This document shows, piece after piece, positions 49,281 through 59,477 of a stretch of 64,000 nt of DNA. Under the pieces are notes generated by a model that searched no databases, was not told the DNA's origin, and worked only from the letters and a program-made list of their open reading frames with translations. The position numbers were made by a program, and so were the translations under genes. How positions within the stretch are numbered: the stretch's first letter is position 1; the number at the start of each line of letters is the position of its first letter. The DNA is from Phenylobacterium conjunctum (GTDB lineage: Bacteria > Pseudomonadota > Alphaproteobacteria > Caulobacterales > Caulobacteraceae): NCBI RefSeq assembly GCF_042679085.1, contig NZ_JBHTLQ010000002.1:97726-161725 (forward strand), written 5' to 3'.

Positions 49281-50906
49281 ATGATCCGCCTCGACAACAT
49301 CTCCAAGCAGAACGGCCACCAGATCCTGTTCATCGACGCCTCCATGGGCGTGCTGAAGGGGGAGAAGGTGGGGCTGGTGGGCCCGAACGGGGCCGGCAAG
49401 ACGACCCTGTTCCGGATGATGACCGGCCAGGAGCCGCCGGACGACGGGCTCGTGGTCACTGACCCTGGCATCACCATCGGCTATTTCAGCCAGGACGTCG
49501 GCGAGATGTCGGGCCAGAGCGCCGTGGCCGCGGTGATGGACGGGGTGGGGCCGGTCAGCGCGCTCGCCGCCGAGATGGCCGCGCTGGAGGCCGACATGGC
49601 CGATCCGGACAAGGCCGACCAGTTCGACGCCGTGATCGAGCGCTATGGCGAGGTGCAGCACCAGTTCGAGGAACTGGACGGTTACGCCCTGGAGGCCCGC
49701 GCCCGCGAGGTGCTGGCCGGCCTGTCCTTCAGCCAGGAACGCATGGACGGCGATGTCGGCCTGCTGTCGGGCGGGTGGAAGATGCGCGTGGCGCTGGCCC
49801 GCATCCTGCTCATGCGGCCTGACGCCATGCTGCTGGACGAACCCAGCAACCACCTGGATCTCGAAAGCCTGATCTGGCTGGAGAACTTCCTGAAGACCTA
49901 CGACGGCGCGCTGCTGATGACCTCGCACGACCGCGCCTTCATGAACCGGATCATCAACAAGGTGGTGGAGATCGATGCGGGCCAGCTGATCACCTATTCC
50001 GGCGACCTCGACTTCTACGACCAGCAGCGCGCGCTCACCGAGCAGCAGCGCCAGGCGCAGTACGAGCGCCAGCAGGCGATGCTGGCCAAGGAAATCAAGT
50101 TCATCGAGCGGTTCAAGGCCCGCGCCAGCCACGCCGCCCAGGTGCAGAGCCGGGTCAAGAAGCTCGACAAGATCGAGCGGGTGGAGGCGCCGCGCCGCCG
50201 CCAGACCATCCAGTTCGAATTCGCCAGCCCGCCGCGCTCCGGCGAGGACGTGGTCGCCCTGAAGGGCGTGAACAAGGCCTATGGCGAGCACCGCATCTAT
50301 GCCGACCTGGACTTCCTGGTCCGCCGGCGGGAGCGCTGGTGCGTGCTGGGCGCCAATGGCGCGGGCAAGTCGACCCTGCTGAAGCTGGTGGCCGGGGCCG
50401 ACGCGCCGGATGCGGGCGCGGTGAACATCGGGGCCAGCGTGAAGATGGGCTATTTCGCCCAGCACGCCATGGACCTGCTGGACGGCGATGAGACCATCTT
50501 CGAGTCCCTGGAGCGGTCCTTCCCGCAGGCCGGCCAGGGCGTCCTGCGCAACCTCGCCGGCTGTTTCGGCTTCTCCGGCGACGACGTGGAAAAGCCCTGT
50601 CGGGTGCTGTCAGGCGGCGAGAAGGCGCGGCTGGTCATGGCCAAGATGCTGTTCGACCCGCCGAACCTCCTGGTCCTCGACGAGCCCACCAACCACCTGG
50701 ACATGGCCACCAAGGAGATGCTGGTCGCCGCCCTGGCCGACTTCGAAGGCACGATGCTCTTCGTCTCCCACGACCGCCACTTCCTGGCCGCCCTGTCCAA
50801 CCGCGTCCTGGAGCTGACGCCGGAGGGCGTTCACCAGTACGGCGGGGGTTATACGGAGTATGTGGCGCGCACCGGCCAGGAGGCGCCGGGGCTGCATCCG
50901 GGGTAG
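49281..50906 (+). CDS. ABC-F family ATPase
   Basis: 541-aa soluble protein with two ABC domains and no membrane part, the ABC-F class of ribosome-associated factors. First domain: Walker A GPNGAGKT near residue 35, signature LLSGGWKMRVALAR, Walker B MLLDEPSNHLD. The inter-domain linker has QAQYERQQAMLAKEIKFIER. Second domain: GANGAGKST, VLSGGEKARLVMAK, LLVLDEPTNHLD. The start MIRLDNISKQNG at 49281 fits the family N-terminus; the longer frame is not needed. Resembles the YheS/Uup side of the family; exact subgroup not determined. Confidence 0.94.
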   Translation: MIRLDNISKQNGHQILFIDASMGVLKGEKVGLVGPNGAGKTTLFRMMTGQEPPDDGLVVTDPGITIGYFSQDVGEMSGQSAVAAVMDGVGPVSALAAEMAALEADMADPDKADQFDAVIERYGEVQHQFEELDGYALEARAREVLAGLSFSQERMDGDVGLLSGGWKMRVALARILLMRPDAMLLDEPSNHLDLESLIWLENFLKTYDGALLMTSHDRAFMNRIINKVVEIDAGQLITYSGDLDFYDQQRALTEQQRQAQYERQQAMLAKEIKFIERFKARASHAAQVQSRVKKLDKIERVEAPRRRQTIQFEFASPPRSGEDVVALKGVNKAYGEHRIYADLDFLVRRRERWCVLGANGAGKSTLLKLVAGADAPDAGAVNIGASVKMGYFAQHAMDLLDGDETIFESLERSFPQAGQGVLRNLAGCFGFSGDDVEKPCRVLSGGEKARLVMAKMLFDPPNLLVLDEPTNHLDMATKEMLVAALADFEGTMLFVSHDRHFLAALSNRVLELTPEGVHQYGGGYTEYVARTGQEAPGLHPG

Positions 50907-50909
50907 GAT

Positions 50910-51344
50910 TTATTTCGGCACCTTTCCAGGCTGGCGAACACCCACCAGCCAGAAGGTGAGCCCTCCGGTCGCACACAGGACGAAAATTGCCACGAGCAGG
51001 TGCGACATCTGTGTCCAGCCTGCCTCTGTGAGGTTGCCGCCTTGGGCGATGAGCCGTCCGTCCACCCAGGCGCTCTCCGGTTGGGGGCCTGTCAGTGTCG
51101 AACAGGCGACCGGCGCGCTTGCGACCAATCCACCCGCGAGCATGAGCCACATAAGGCGTGGACGGAGCCAGCGCTTCAGGATCAGGAGCGCCGGTACGCC
51201 AAAGATCAAGGTGGCCGGATAGCCCCCGAACAGGGCGAACATCGCAACGGTCTTGAGCAAGCCTCCGTTGTCGAGGCCATCGAACAAGGTCGGCAGCGAG
51301 ATGAGCAAGGCCGGTGCAAGGGGGGCCAGGATGAAGGCTAGCAC
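50910..51344 (-). CDS. Hypothetical four-span membrane protein
   Basis: 144 aa with four hydrophobic segments (about 2-18, 32-55, 64-82, 112-132), so an inner-membrane protein. It opens MLAFILAPLAPALLISLPTL from a GTG codon and ends with a basic tail (VGVRQPGKVPK). The frame extends slightly upstream without a better start codon. No family recognised. It converges on the ABC-F gene with only 3 bp between stops. Confidence 0.65.
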   Translation of the reverse strand: MLAFILAPLAPALLISLPTLFDGLDNGGLLKTVAMFALFGGYPATLIFGVPALLILKRWLRPRLMWLMLAGGLVASAPVACSTLTGPQPESAWVDGRLIAQGGNLTEAGWTQMSHLLVAIFVLCATGGLTFWLVGVRQPGKVPK

Positions 51345-51443
51345 AAGCCGGCGCCGGCTCAGCTTCGGGGCGGTGCGGTCCGGCGGTGTGGGGGGGCTCC
51401 GGGCATGTCTGATTTGCCTTGGGTGTAGCCTGGTTGCTCGCCG

Positions 51444-51779
51444 CTAGCTTATCTCACCTCTTTCGCGCAGGTCTTCGAACCCACCCAGCGTCACCGGCGG
51501 CTGACCCGGTAGCTTGATGCGAATCTCCACCGTCCCGCCGGCGGCTTCCACGAAGCGGCGCAGGGTGGAGACATAGAGGTCGGCCTGTTTCTCCATCTTC
51601 TGGACAGAGGGCTGCTTGATGCCAAGCGTCGCGGCGAGCTGGGCCTGGGTCTTGCCCGCCAGCTTGCGAACTGCTGTCAGGCCCTCCACCTCAGCAATCA
51701 TCTCCTTTGCGCGCGCCTCGACCTTGGCGCGTCGCGCTGGGGGCAGGGCGGCCAGAAGGTCTTCGGTGGTCCGGGCCAT
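51444..51779 (-). CDS. HigA-like antitoxin, XRE-type HTH
   Basis: 111 aa. An N-terminal helix region (MARTTEDLLAALPPARRAKV) precedes the HTH at about 40-90: LTAVRKLAGKTQAQLAATLG, IKQPSVQKMEKQADLYVSTL. The tail VEIRIKLPGQPPVTLGGFED ends the chain. It starts within the stop of the toxin gene (TGATG), the toxin-first order typical of higBA. It should neutralise the toxin and repress the shared promoter. Confidence 0.85.
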   Translation of the reverse strand: MARTTEDLLAALPPARRAKVEARAKEMIAEVEGLTAVRKLAGKTQAQLAATLGIKQPSVQKMEKQADLYVSTLRRFVEAAGGTVEIRIKLPGQPPVTLGGFEDLRERGEIS

Positions 51780-52132
51780 CAATGCTTCTCCTTTAAAATC
51801 CAGCTCGCAAACCGCGCCTCGGCCTTCCTGATCAAGGCCTTGTAGAAGCGGGTCTCCGACACGCCGGACTTGTCGCCGCCGCACAGCACGATGGCGCGTT
51901 GTTTCGGATCGAACGCGAAAGCAAACCTCCAGACGCCGTCGTTGGCGCGGAACCGGAGCTCCTTGAGGTTCTTCATCGTTCTCGCGTTCAACGTGTCGAC
52001 GAGCGGCCTGCCCAGTGACGGGCCGCGCTCGGACAGCGCCAGCATGGCCGCCAGGAGTTCATCGCGAACCTCTTCGGGCAGCGCGTCGAACTCTGGATCG
52101 AACTCATCATGCGTGACGACCGTCCAGGGCAT
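51779..52132 (-). CDS. HigB/RelE-superfamily toxin (phage gp49-like)
   Basis: 117 aa. Seen: MPWTVVTHDEFDPEFDALPE, LVDTLNARTMKNLKELRFRA, DGVWRFAFAFDPKQRAIVLC, and FYKALIRKAEARFASWILKE. This is the order of the gp49-like HigB family, ribosome-dependent mRNA endonucleases with RelE fold. The basic residues of the helix-strand core (K54, R60, R68) are kept. It is the first gene of the unit. The upstream gap is markedly AT-rich compared with the surroundings, a sign of possible horizontal transfer. Confidence 0.87.
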   Translation of the reverse strand: MPWTVVTHDEFDPEFDALPEEVRDELLAAMLALSERGPSLGRPLVDTLNARTMKNLKELRFRANDGVWRFAFAFDPKQRAIVLCGGDKSGVSETRFYKALIRKAEARFASWILKEKH

Positions 52133-52163
52133 GCCGAAGATATAGCTTTCTATCTATTTTGCA

Positions 52164-52179
52164 ATAGCTCTAAGGCTAT
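52164..52179. promoter_or_regulatory. Small inverted repeat upstream of the toxin gene
   Basis: atagc-tctaag-gctat, a perfect 5-bp-arm inverted repeat, with another atagc at 52142-52146. It lies 32 bp upstream of the toxin start in AT-rich sequence and could be the operator for the HTH antitoxin. Short arms make this tentative. Confidence 0.3.
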
Positions 52180-52343
52180 CAATCAGAATGCTCGCTAGGA
52201 GATATAGTTTCGGATTAGCATCTTATGGGGGTGGTGATGGGCGCTCAAGCACGCGCCGCAAGGTTCTACTCGAGCACCCCCTCCTTCCCATCGGCCCACC
52301 CCCGCCCTAAACCTTGCCGCATAACAACGGGGAGGGGACCGGC

Positions 52344-53963
<1,620 letters not shown>

Positions 53964-54269
53964 GGGGACTGACCCGCCCAGGCCGCGGAGCGGCGAGGTC
54001 CTATTTCAGCACAAAGATCACGAAAGGCACGAAGGCACAAAGGGGGCCGGTCCTGGCGCGCTGGTGTCCGGGTGGGATTGCGCGCGCCGCGCGCCTTGGT
54101 GTCCTTTGTCTTCCTTTGTGGCCTCCGTGTCCTGCTTAGGGCGTTGGCCCCAAGCTCCGACCCTTGCCTGAGCACAGAGCCGGTTATTTTGCGCTGCAGC
54201 ATGAACCGCCCTTGTCTCGCCGCGTTGTGAGCCCCAGCTAGACGGCTGGTAAGCGTGGAGGAGGGCGTC
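53964..54269. repeat. 306-bp gap with an imperfect inverted repeat
   Basis: No gene seen. The arms acaaagatcacgaaaggcac onward (54011-54044) and a T/C-rich mirror (54095-54135, with cctttgtcttcctttgtggc) form an imperfect inverted repeat. The words cacgaagg and cacaaagg recur on opposite strands. This looks like a degenerate dispersed intergenic repeat. Sequence from 54136 to 54269 holds no recognised element. Confidence 0.45.
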
Positions 54270-55205
54270 GTGGCGCGCAGGCGGCCTAAGGGCGTTCTGG
54301 AAATCGGGCTGGCGGCGGCGGTCGCGGCGGCCACGGGGCGGACCGAGCACGTGGCGACGGCGGACGACTATCCGGACCACATCGTGCGCAGGATCTCGTT
54401 CAAGGCCGGTGGCGGCCTGGGCTGGCGCATCTCGGCCCTGGCCACCCCGCGCGAGCGGGTCGCGCCGTGGAAGATCGTGGTGGTGACCGGCGCGCCGTCC
54501 TGGGCGGAATACTGGGCTCCGGCCCTGGCCGCCTTGCCGCAGGACCGGGAGATGATCGTCGTCGACCGGCCGGGCTATGCGGGCTCCGAGCCCATCGAAT
54601 ATGTCGGCGACATCCGCCTGCAGGCCCAGGCCCTTTCGCCCCTCCTGGAGGCCAAGCCCGGCCAGAAGGTGCTGCTGGTGGGCCAGTCCTACGGCGCGGC
54701 GATCTCTGTGCTGATGGCGGCGGGCGCCAAGCCCCGCAAGCTGGCGGGCCTGGTGCTGCTGTCCGGCTATTTCGGCCATTCCGGGCCGACGGCGGATTTC
54801 CTGCTGAAGACCGGTTCGCGGCTCCTGAAGCTGATCCCTCGCGACCTGCGCCACGCGGTGCTGGAGGTGAGCAACCAGAAGCCCCAGCTGGACGGGGTGC
54901 GCGCCGCGCTCACCCGCCTGCGCACGCCGGTGCATGTGGTGCACGGCGACCGGGACGACTTCGCCCCTATCGAGATCGCCGAGGCCCTGGTGGCCGAGAC
55001 GCGGGCCCGCCGGCCGATCCGGTTCGAGCGGGTGCCGGGCGCGGACCACTTCCTGAACGACGGGCCGGTGGACGTGCTTTTGGCCGCGCTGGAGGCCTGT
55101 CTGCCCAAGCCCCGGTTCCGCCTCGCCTGGCCACAGCTTCCGGCGCTGCAATGGCCCTGGGCGCGGCCGGCCCAGGCGGCTTCGCCCAGCGCCGAACTTG
55201 CGTGA
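54270..55205 (+). CDS. Alpha/beta hydrolase
   Basis: 311 aa. The nucleophile elbow is GQSYGAA near residue 139, the oxyanion strand is IVVVTGAPSWAEYWAPALAA, aspartate in VHGDRDDFAPIEIAE, and the histidine in VPGADHFLNDGP, all in order. The GTG at 54270 is chosen for its GGAGGAGG Shine-Dalgarno; GTG 54255 is the alternative. An N-terminal basic helix (ARRRPKGVLEIGLAAAVAAA) may be a weak membrane anchor. Esterase or lipase-like; substrate unknown. The C-terminal tail is Trp/Pro-rich. Confidence 0.86.
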   Translation: MARRRPKGVLEIGLAAAVAAATGRTEHVATADDYPDHIVRRISFKAGGGLGWRISALATPRERVAPWKIVVVTGAPSWAEYWAPALAALPQDREMIVVDRPGYAGSEPIEYVGDIRLQAQALSPLLEAKPGQKVLLVGQSYGAAISVLMAAGAKPRKLAGLVLLSGYFGHSGPTADFLLKTGSRLLKLIPRDLRHAVLEVSNQKPQLDGVRAALTRLRTPVHVVHGDRDDFAPIEIAEALVAETRARRPIRFERVPGADHFLNDGPVDVLLAALEACLPKPRFRLAWPQLPALQWPWARPAQAASPSAELA

Positions 55206-55332
55206 ATTTCCCTTGGCGCGGGATGGCTGAACAGCGATAAGGTTTCCCCAACGACGCCTCGGTCGGCGGTTTTCCGTACCCAGGCTTCGATAATCCGCCC
55301 GCCACAGGGCGCCGTTCGGGGAGATCGCGAAA

Positions 55333-56412
55333 ATGAAGGCCGCAGTGCTGCGCGAAGTGGGCAAGCCGCTTCAGATCGAAGACGTCCAGATCAACAAGCC
55401 CGGCCCGCACGAGGTGCTGATCCGCACCGTCGCCGCCGGTCTCTGCCACTCCGACCTTCACTTCATCGAAGGCTCCTATCCGACCCAGCTGCCGGCCGTC
55501 CTGGGCCACGAGAGCGCCGGCGTCGTCGAAGCCGTGGGCTCGGAAGTCCGCACCGTGAAGCCGGGCGACCACGTCATCACCTGCCTCAGCGCCTATTGCG
55601 GCCACTGCGAGCACTGCCTGACCGGCCACCTGAGCCTCTGCGTCTCGCCGGACACCAAGCGTGACGCCAGCGACGAGCCGCGCCTGTCGCTGAACGGCGC
55701 GGCCCTGCCGCAGTATCTGAACCTGTCGTCCTTCGCCGAGCAGATGCTGGTGCACGAGCACGCCTGCGTCGCGATCCGCAAGGACATGCCGCTGGACCGC
55801 GCCGCCCTGATCGGCTGCTCGGTGATGACCGGCGTGGGCGCGGCCATCCATACCTCGTCCGTGCGTCCCGGCGACACCGTGGCCGTGATCGGCCTGGGCG
55901 GCGTGGGTCTGGCGGCGGTCAACGGCGCGGCGATCGCCGGCGCCGGCCGGATCATCGCCATCGACACCGTGGCCTCCAAGGGCAACCTGGCCCGTGAGTT
56001 CGGCGCCACCGACTTCATCGACGCCTCCCAGACCGACGCGGTCAAGGAGGTTATGGAGATGACCAAGGGCGGGGTGCAGCACTCCTTCGAAGCCATCGGC
56101 CTGACCCAGACGGCGGAAGCGGCCTTCAACATGCTGCGCCGTGGCGGCACCGCCAACATCATCGGCATGATCCCGGTCGGCCATAAGATCAGCCTGATGG
56201 GCGCCGCCTTCCTGAGCGAGAAGCGCATCCAGGGCTCGATGATGGGCTCCAACCGCTTCCCGGTCGACATGCCGCGCCTGGTGGACTTCTACATGTCCGG
56301 CAAGCTGAAGCTGGACGAACTGATCTCCCAGCGCATCCGCCTGGACCAGGTCAATGAAGGCTTCGCGGACATGAAGAAGGGCGGCCTGGCCCGTTCCGTC
56401 ATCGTCTTCTGA
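55333..56412 (+). CDS. Zinc-dependent alcohol dehydrogenase
   Basis: 359-aa medium-chain dehydrogenase. Catalytic zinc ligands: Cys in GLCHSDLHFIEG, His in LGHESAGVVEAVG. Structural zinc cysteines: CGHCEHCLTGHLSLC. The Rossmann motif is VIGLGGVGLAAVNGAA followed by an aspartate in IIAIDTVASK, so NAD is favoured. It resembles the class III / Rhodococcus-type ADH group acting on alcohols or S-hydroxymethyl adducts. Downstream is a clear terminator. Monocistronic. Confidence 0.93.
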   Translation: MKAAVLREVGKPLQIEDVQINKPGPHEVLIRTVAAGLCHSDLHFIEGSYPTQLPAVLGHESAGVVEAVGSEVRTVKPGDHVITCLSAYCGHCEHCLTGHLSLCVSPDTKRDASDEPRLSLNGAALPQYLNLSSFAEQMLVHEHACVAIRKDMPLDRAALIGCSVMTGVGAAIHTSSVRPGDTVAVIGLGGVGLAAVNGAAIAGAGRIIAIDTVASKGNLAREFGATDFIDASQTDAVKEVMEMTKGGVQHSFEAIGLTQTAEAAFNMLRRGGTANIIGMIPVGHKISLMGAAFLSEKRIQGSMMGSNRFPVDMPRLVDFYMSGKLKLDELISQRIRLDQVNEGFADMKKGGLARSVIVF

Positions 56413-56439
56413 TCCCTATTGTCCGGCTCCGGACGACCG

Positions 56440-56470
56440 AAAAGCCCCTCCCTGGCGGAGGGGCTTTTTT
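56440..56470 (+). terminator. Rho-independent terminator of the alcohol dehydrogenase
   Basis: aaaagcccctcc-ctgg-cggaggggctttttt: a perfect stem of at least 8 bp ending in a run of six T. It lies 28 bp after the dehydrogenase stop, so transcription of the next 300 bp must start separately. Confidence 0.9.
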
Positions 56471-56538
56471 GTTAAGCCCGGGGAGGTAACAGGTTGCCGC
56501 GTTACAACACCTGATGGGCTTTTGAGCAGGCGCCCTGG

Positions 56539-56794
56539 AATAACGTAGGTTTTAGGGAGGTCGCCCCTTGCGCCGAACCCGCGTGAGGCGCGAAAACAGT
56601 CTCAAGTTAAGGTCTGCGACGCAACAAGACGGCGCGATCAGGTGGGCGCGAGCGGCGCGCCGGGGAAACCCGGGATCGCCAAAGGGACAAGCGCTTCTAG
56701 GGGGGAGGCTAGCGCCGCTTCGGGATCGGAGCAGGCGCCGGCGCTGGAAGCGTTATTGAGGGGGCGGTTCGAAAGGACCGCCCCTTCTTGTATT
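56539..56794 (+). ncRNA. Candidate structured small RNA (unrecognised)
   Basis: The ~290 bp between the dehydrogenase terminator and the TetR gene hold no conventional gene yet end in a second plus-strand terminator. Seen: a 7-bp closing pair (aataacg 56539-56545 with cgttatt 56751-56757); internal hairpins gcgcc/ggcgc, tgcg-a-cgca and ccggg-gaaa-cccgg (a GNRA-type loop); a direct repeat gagcaggcgcc (56524-56534, 56729-56739). It does not match my memory of tmRNA, RNase P, SRP or 6S. Alternative: an Arg-rich 63-aa frame from TTG 56568 with GGGAGG seven bases upstream, ending at 56759. Confidence 0.45.
56761..56794 (+). terminator. Rho-independent terminator of the candidate small RNA
   Basis: ggggcggt / accgcccc, a perfect 8-bp stem with an 8-base loop (56761-56784), followed by ttcttgtattt. 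The T-rich side faces the plus strand. The TetR gene just beyond is on the minus strand, so this terminator must serve a plus-strand transcript arising in 56471-56760. Confidence 0.8.
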
Positions 56795-56808
56795 TGGAGT
56801 TTGGCGGG

Positions 56809-58041
56809 TCAGGGCCGAAGCCAGCCGGTCAGGGCCGGACGGACATAGTCCTGGAGCAGATCGCCCACCGCCGCGGGGCGGGCCGAGTTGAAGGTCACCA
56901 GCACCAGCTGGCCCGCCAACAGCGGGTCCACCGCCCTCAGGCTGCCGTCAGCTATGCCGTCGGCGATCAGGCCCGACAGGCTCATGGCCGTGGCGTAGAA
57001 CCTGCGGGCGACGTCGGTGCGGATGTCCGGCGGGACCGCGGCCAGGGCGTAGTGGCGCAGGAGCCGACCGTCAGGCGCGGAGGCCTGCAGCTGCGACAGG
57101 GACGCCGTCCACAGCCACAAGCGCTCCCAGCCGTTGCGACCGTTCGAGAGGGCCAGGCGGCGCGCCTCGCCCATCAGCTCGATGCTGCGCTCGAAACAGG
57201 CGACCGCCAGCTCATCCTTGTCTGTGTTGTGGTGGTAGAAGGAGCCCTTGGTCACCTTCAGCTCGGCGGAGATCTTCTCCACCGAGGCGCCGCGATAGCC
57301 CTCGCGGTTGATCAGCGAGGTGGCGGCGGTGAGGAAGCTCTCGCGGGTCACCTCGTCGTTCTGGGCCTCGCACCCGCCCAGGGCCGGCAGGGGCAGGGCG
57401 GGCGGGACCGCGCCATCCGGGGCCATCCCGTCGATCAGGATGTCGGCGAGGCGTTCGCCCACCCGGACGTAGTCCTCCGGCGCATAGGCGCCCAGCCAGG
57501 CGTCAGTCCAGCCCAGATGATCCACCAGCAGCCGGGCCAGGGCGTGACGCCGGGCCGGCGTCATCCACGGCGCGTCCTCGCTGCGGGTCAGGCGGCCCAG
57601 CCGGATATAGAGATCAGAGAAGGCCTCCATCAGGCCTTCGGCGCCCACCAGCCGCACCTCGCTGAACGGGGCCAGCGGCCCCTCCTCGCCCAAGGCGACG
57701 CGGCGGCGAACCTCGACATAGGCGCGGATCAGGGCGCGCAGGCGGGCCTGGGGCGTCGCCTCCCGCTCAGCGGCGTCGACCATGGCCGCATGGCGGGCCA
57801 GGGCCACGTGCAGCACGGCGCCGGCCAGGTCTTCCTTGCGCTTGAAGTAGTAAGTCAGGCTGACCGGATGCAGGTCCATCCGCTTGGCCACCGCCGCCAG
57901 GGTGAAGCCGCTGAAGCCCTGGTCACAGAAGACCTGGGTGGCGGCCTCCATGATCGCCTCGCGCTTGGCGGCGTATCGGGGGCGCATCTTTCGGGGCTCT
58001 GCGGCCGGGGACATGACCGCGATCCTGGTCGGTTGGCTCAT
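56809..58041 (-). CDS. Tandem TetR-domain transcriptional regulator
   Basis: 410 aa with two complete TetR units in one chain. Unit 1: HTH at about 24-70 (AAKREAIMEAATQVFCDQGF, LAAVAKRMDLHPVSLTYYF). Unit 2: HTH at about 223-270 (SFLTAATSLINREGYRGASV, EKISAELKVTKGSFYHHNTD). Each is followed by its own helical ligand/dimer region of about 140 residues. A single-chain pseudo-dimer is a plausible reading. It lies 50 bp downstream of the M23 peptidase gene on the same strand, so may be in its operon. Targets unknown. Confidence 0.9.
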   Translation of the reverse strand: MSQPTRIAVMSPAAEPRKMRPRYAAKREAIMEAATQVFCDQGFSGFTLAAVAKRMDLHPVSLTYYFKRKEDLAGAVLHVALARHAAMVDAAEREATPQARLRALIRAYVEVRRRVALGEEGPLAPFSEVRLVGAEGLMEAFSDLYIRLGRLTRSEDAPWMTPARRHALARLLVDHLGWTDAWLGAYAPEDYVRVGERLADILIDGMAPDGAVPPALPLPALGGCEAQNDEVTRESFLTAATSLINREGYRGASVEKISAELKVTKGSFYHHNTDKDELAVACFERSIELMGEARRLALSNGRNGWERLWLWTASLSQLQASAPDGRLLRHYALAAVPPDIRTDVARRFYATAMSLSGLIADGIADGSLRAVDPLLAGQLVLVTFNSARPAAVGDLLQDYVRPALTGWLRP

Positions 58042-58091
58042 GCCGGGGTTTAGACCCGGCGCGCGCGGCGGAAAAGCGGCGGATTGAGCTT

Positions 58092-59477
58092 TTAGCGGCG
58101 CAGGCCGGCGGTCTGCACGGGATCCGTGTTGGCCACCGCCAGGCGCTTGGGCGCGGCCTCGGGGGCCACGCGGTCCTGGGCGGCCTGTTCCTGTTCCTGC
58201 AGCAGGCGGTCGATGCGGGCCTTCTCGGCCTTGAACGCCGCCAGCTCACGGCCCGCCAGCACGGTGCCTTGCGGCACCTTGGCGCTGACCGGATTGACGC
58301 GGGCGCCGCGATACCAGGTCTCATAGTGCAGGTGGGGGCCGGTGGAGGCGCCGGTGGAGCCCACATAGGCCACCAGCTGGCCTTGGCGCACCCGCATGCC
58401 GGGCTTCAGGCCCTTGGCGTAGCGCGACAGGTGGGCGTAGCCGGTCTCCCAGCCGTCGTTATGGCGGATGCGCAGCCAATTGCCATAGCCGCCCCAGCGG
58501 CGGGCCTCGACCACCACGCCGTCGCCGGCGGCCAGGATCGGGGTGCCGCTGCCGGCGCCGAAGTCGATGCCCTGGTGCATGCGGTTATAGCCCAGGATCG
58601 GATGGCGGCGCATGCCGAAGCTGGAGGTCATCCGCGCACCGTCCACCGGGGTGCGCAGCAGGAAACCTTTGATGTTCTTGCCGAATTCGTCGAAATACTG
58701 GATGTCGCCATCGTGGGCGAAGCGATAGAAGCGGATGCCCTTGATCTGGGCGTACTGCAGGTCGCTGGCCTCGACGGTGCGGCCGCTTTCGGTGATCTGG
58801 CGGTTGAAGACCAGTTCGAACTTGTCGCCCGGCTTGATGTCGCGATCGAAGTCGATCTTGTGGGCGAACAGCTTGACCATCTGCGAGGTGATGGCCGAGG
58901 TCGCGCCGAGCGCCGTGGCGCTTTCATAGAGGGAGCCGGAGATCTCGCCCTGGGCGACGGTCTCCTCCTCGCGGATCTTCTCCTCCATCTCGCGCAGGCG
59001 AAGCGCCCCGTCGAAGGTGCGCGAGACGGTGACGGCGGTGGCCGGGCCGGTGCGCAGGGACAGGCCGATCAGCCGGGCCGGACCACGCTGGCCGCGGGGA
59101 TGGGCGATGGCCGCGTCAAAGGCCATGCCGGCCTTGATGTGCACGATGTCCATGGTCTCGGCCAGGATCTGCACCACCTGGCGGGCCTCGTCAGGGGCGA
59201 CGCCGGCGCGCTTGACCGCGGCCTCGAAGGTCTCGCCGGGCAGGATCTTCACCGGCACGCTTTCTGGGCGGGCGAAGCCGGGCTGGGCCTCGGCCTGGGT
59301 GAAGGCGGCGTGCTGCAGGGCGGCGATGGCGGCGGGGTCGAGCGGGGCGGGGATCGGCGCGGTGGCTTCCGCGGCGGTCAGGCGCCAGCCGAGCGCCAGG
59401 GCCGAGAACCCGATGACGCCCATCAGCAGACGGGGCGCCAATCGAAGGGTCGGACGTCGCGGATCAAACTCTTGCAT
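58092..59477 (-). CDS. M23 family metallopeptidase (MepM-like)
   Basis: 461-aa peptidoglycan DD-endopeptidase. An N-terminal signal or anchor (LAPRLLMGVIGFSALALGW) precedes a LysM/OapA-like region (VKILPGETFEAAVKRAGVAP, EARQVVQILAETMDIVHIKA), then a linker beta domain. The LytM domain follows: HPILGYNRMHQGIDFGAGSG with the first zinc His and Asp, NDGWETGYAHLSRYAKGLKP, and GPHLHYETWYRGARVNP with the HLH zinc ligands. All catalytic residues are present. Periplasmic, likely for wall growth or division. An ATGGTTAA octamer (CtrA half-site form) lies at 59587-59594 upstream. Confidence 0.92.
   Translation of the reverse strand: MQEFDPRRPTLRLAPRLLMGVIGFSALALGWRLTAAEATAPIPAPLDPAAIAALQHAAFTQAEAQPGFARPESVPVKILPGETFEAAVKRAGVAPDEARQVVQILAETMDIVHIKAGMAFDAAIAHPRGQRGPARLIGLSLRTGPATAVTVSRTFDGALRLREMEEKIREEETVAQGEISGSLYESATALGATSAITSQMVKLFAHKIDFDRDIKPGDKFELVFNRQITESGRTVEASDLQYAQIKGIRFYRFAHDGDIQYFDEFGKNIKGFLLRTPVDGARMTSSFGMRRHPILGYNRMHQGIDFGAGSGTPILAAGDGVVVEARRWGGYGNWLRIRHNDGWETGYAHLSRYAKGLKPGMRVRQGQLVAYVGSTGASTGPHLHYETWYRGARVNPVSAKVPQGTVLAGRELAAFKAEKARIDRLLQEQEQAAQDRVAPEAAPKRLAVANTDPVQTAGLRR

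Noticed and set aside
56642..56848. A 68-codon frame running through the second terminator
   Set aside because: It reads through the 56761-56784 terminator stem and has a Gly/Ala/Ser-rich chance composition.
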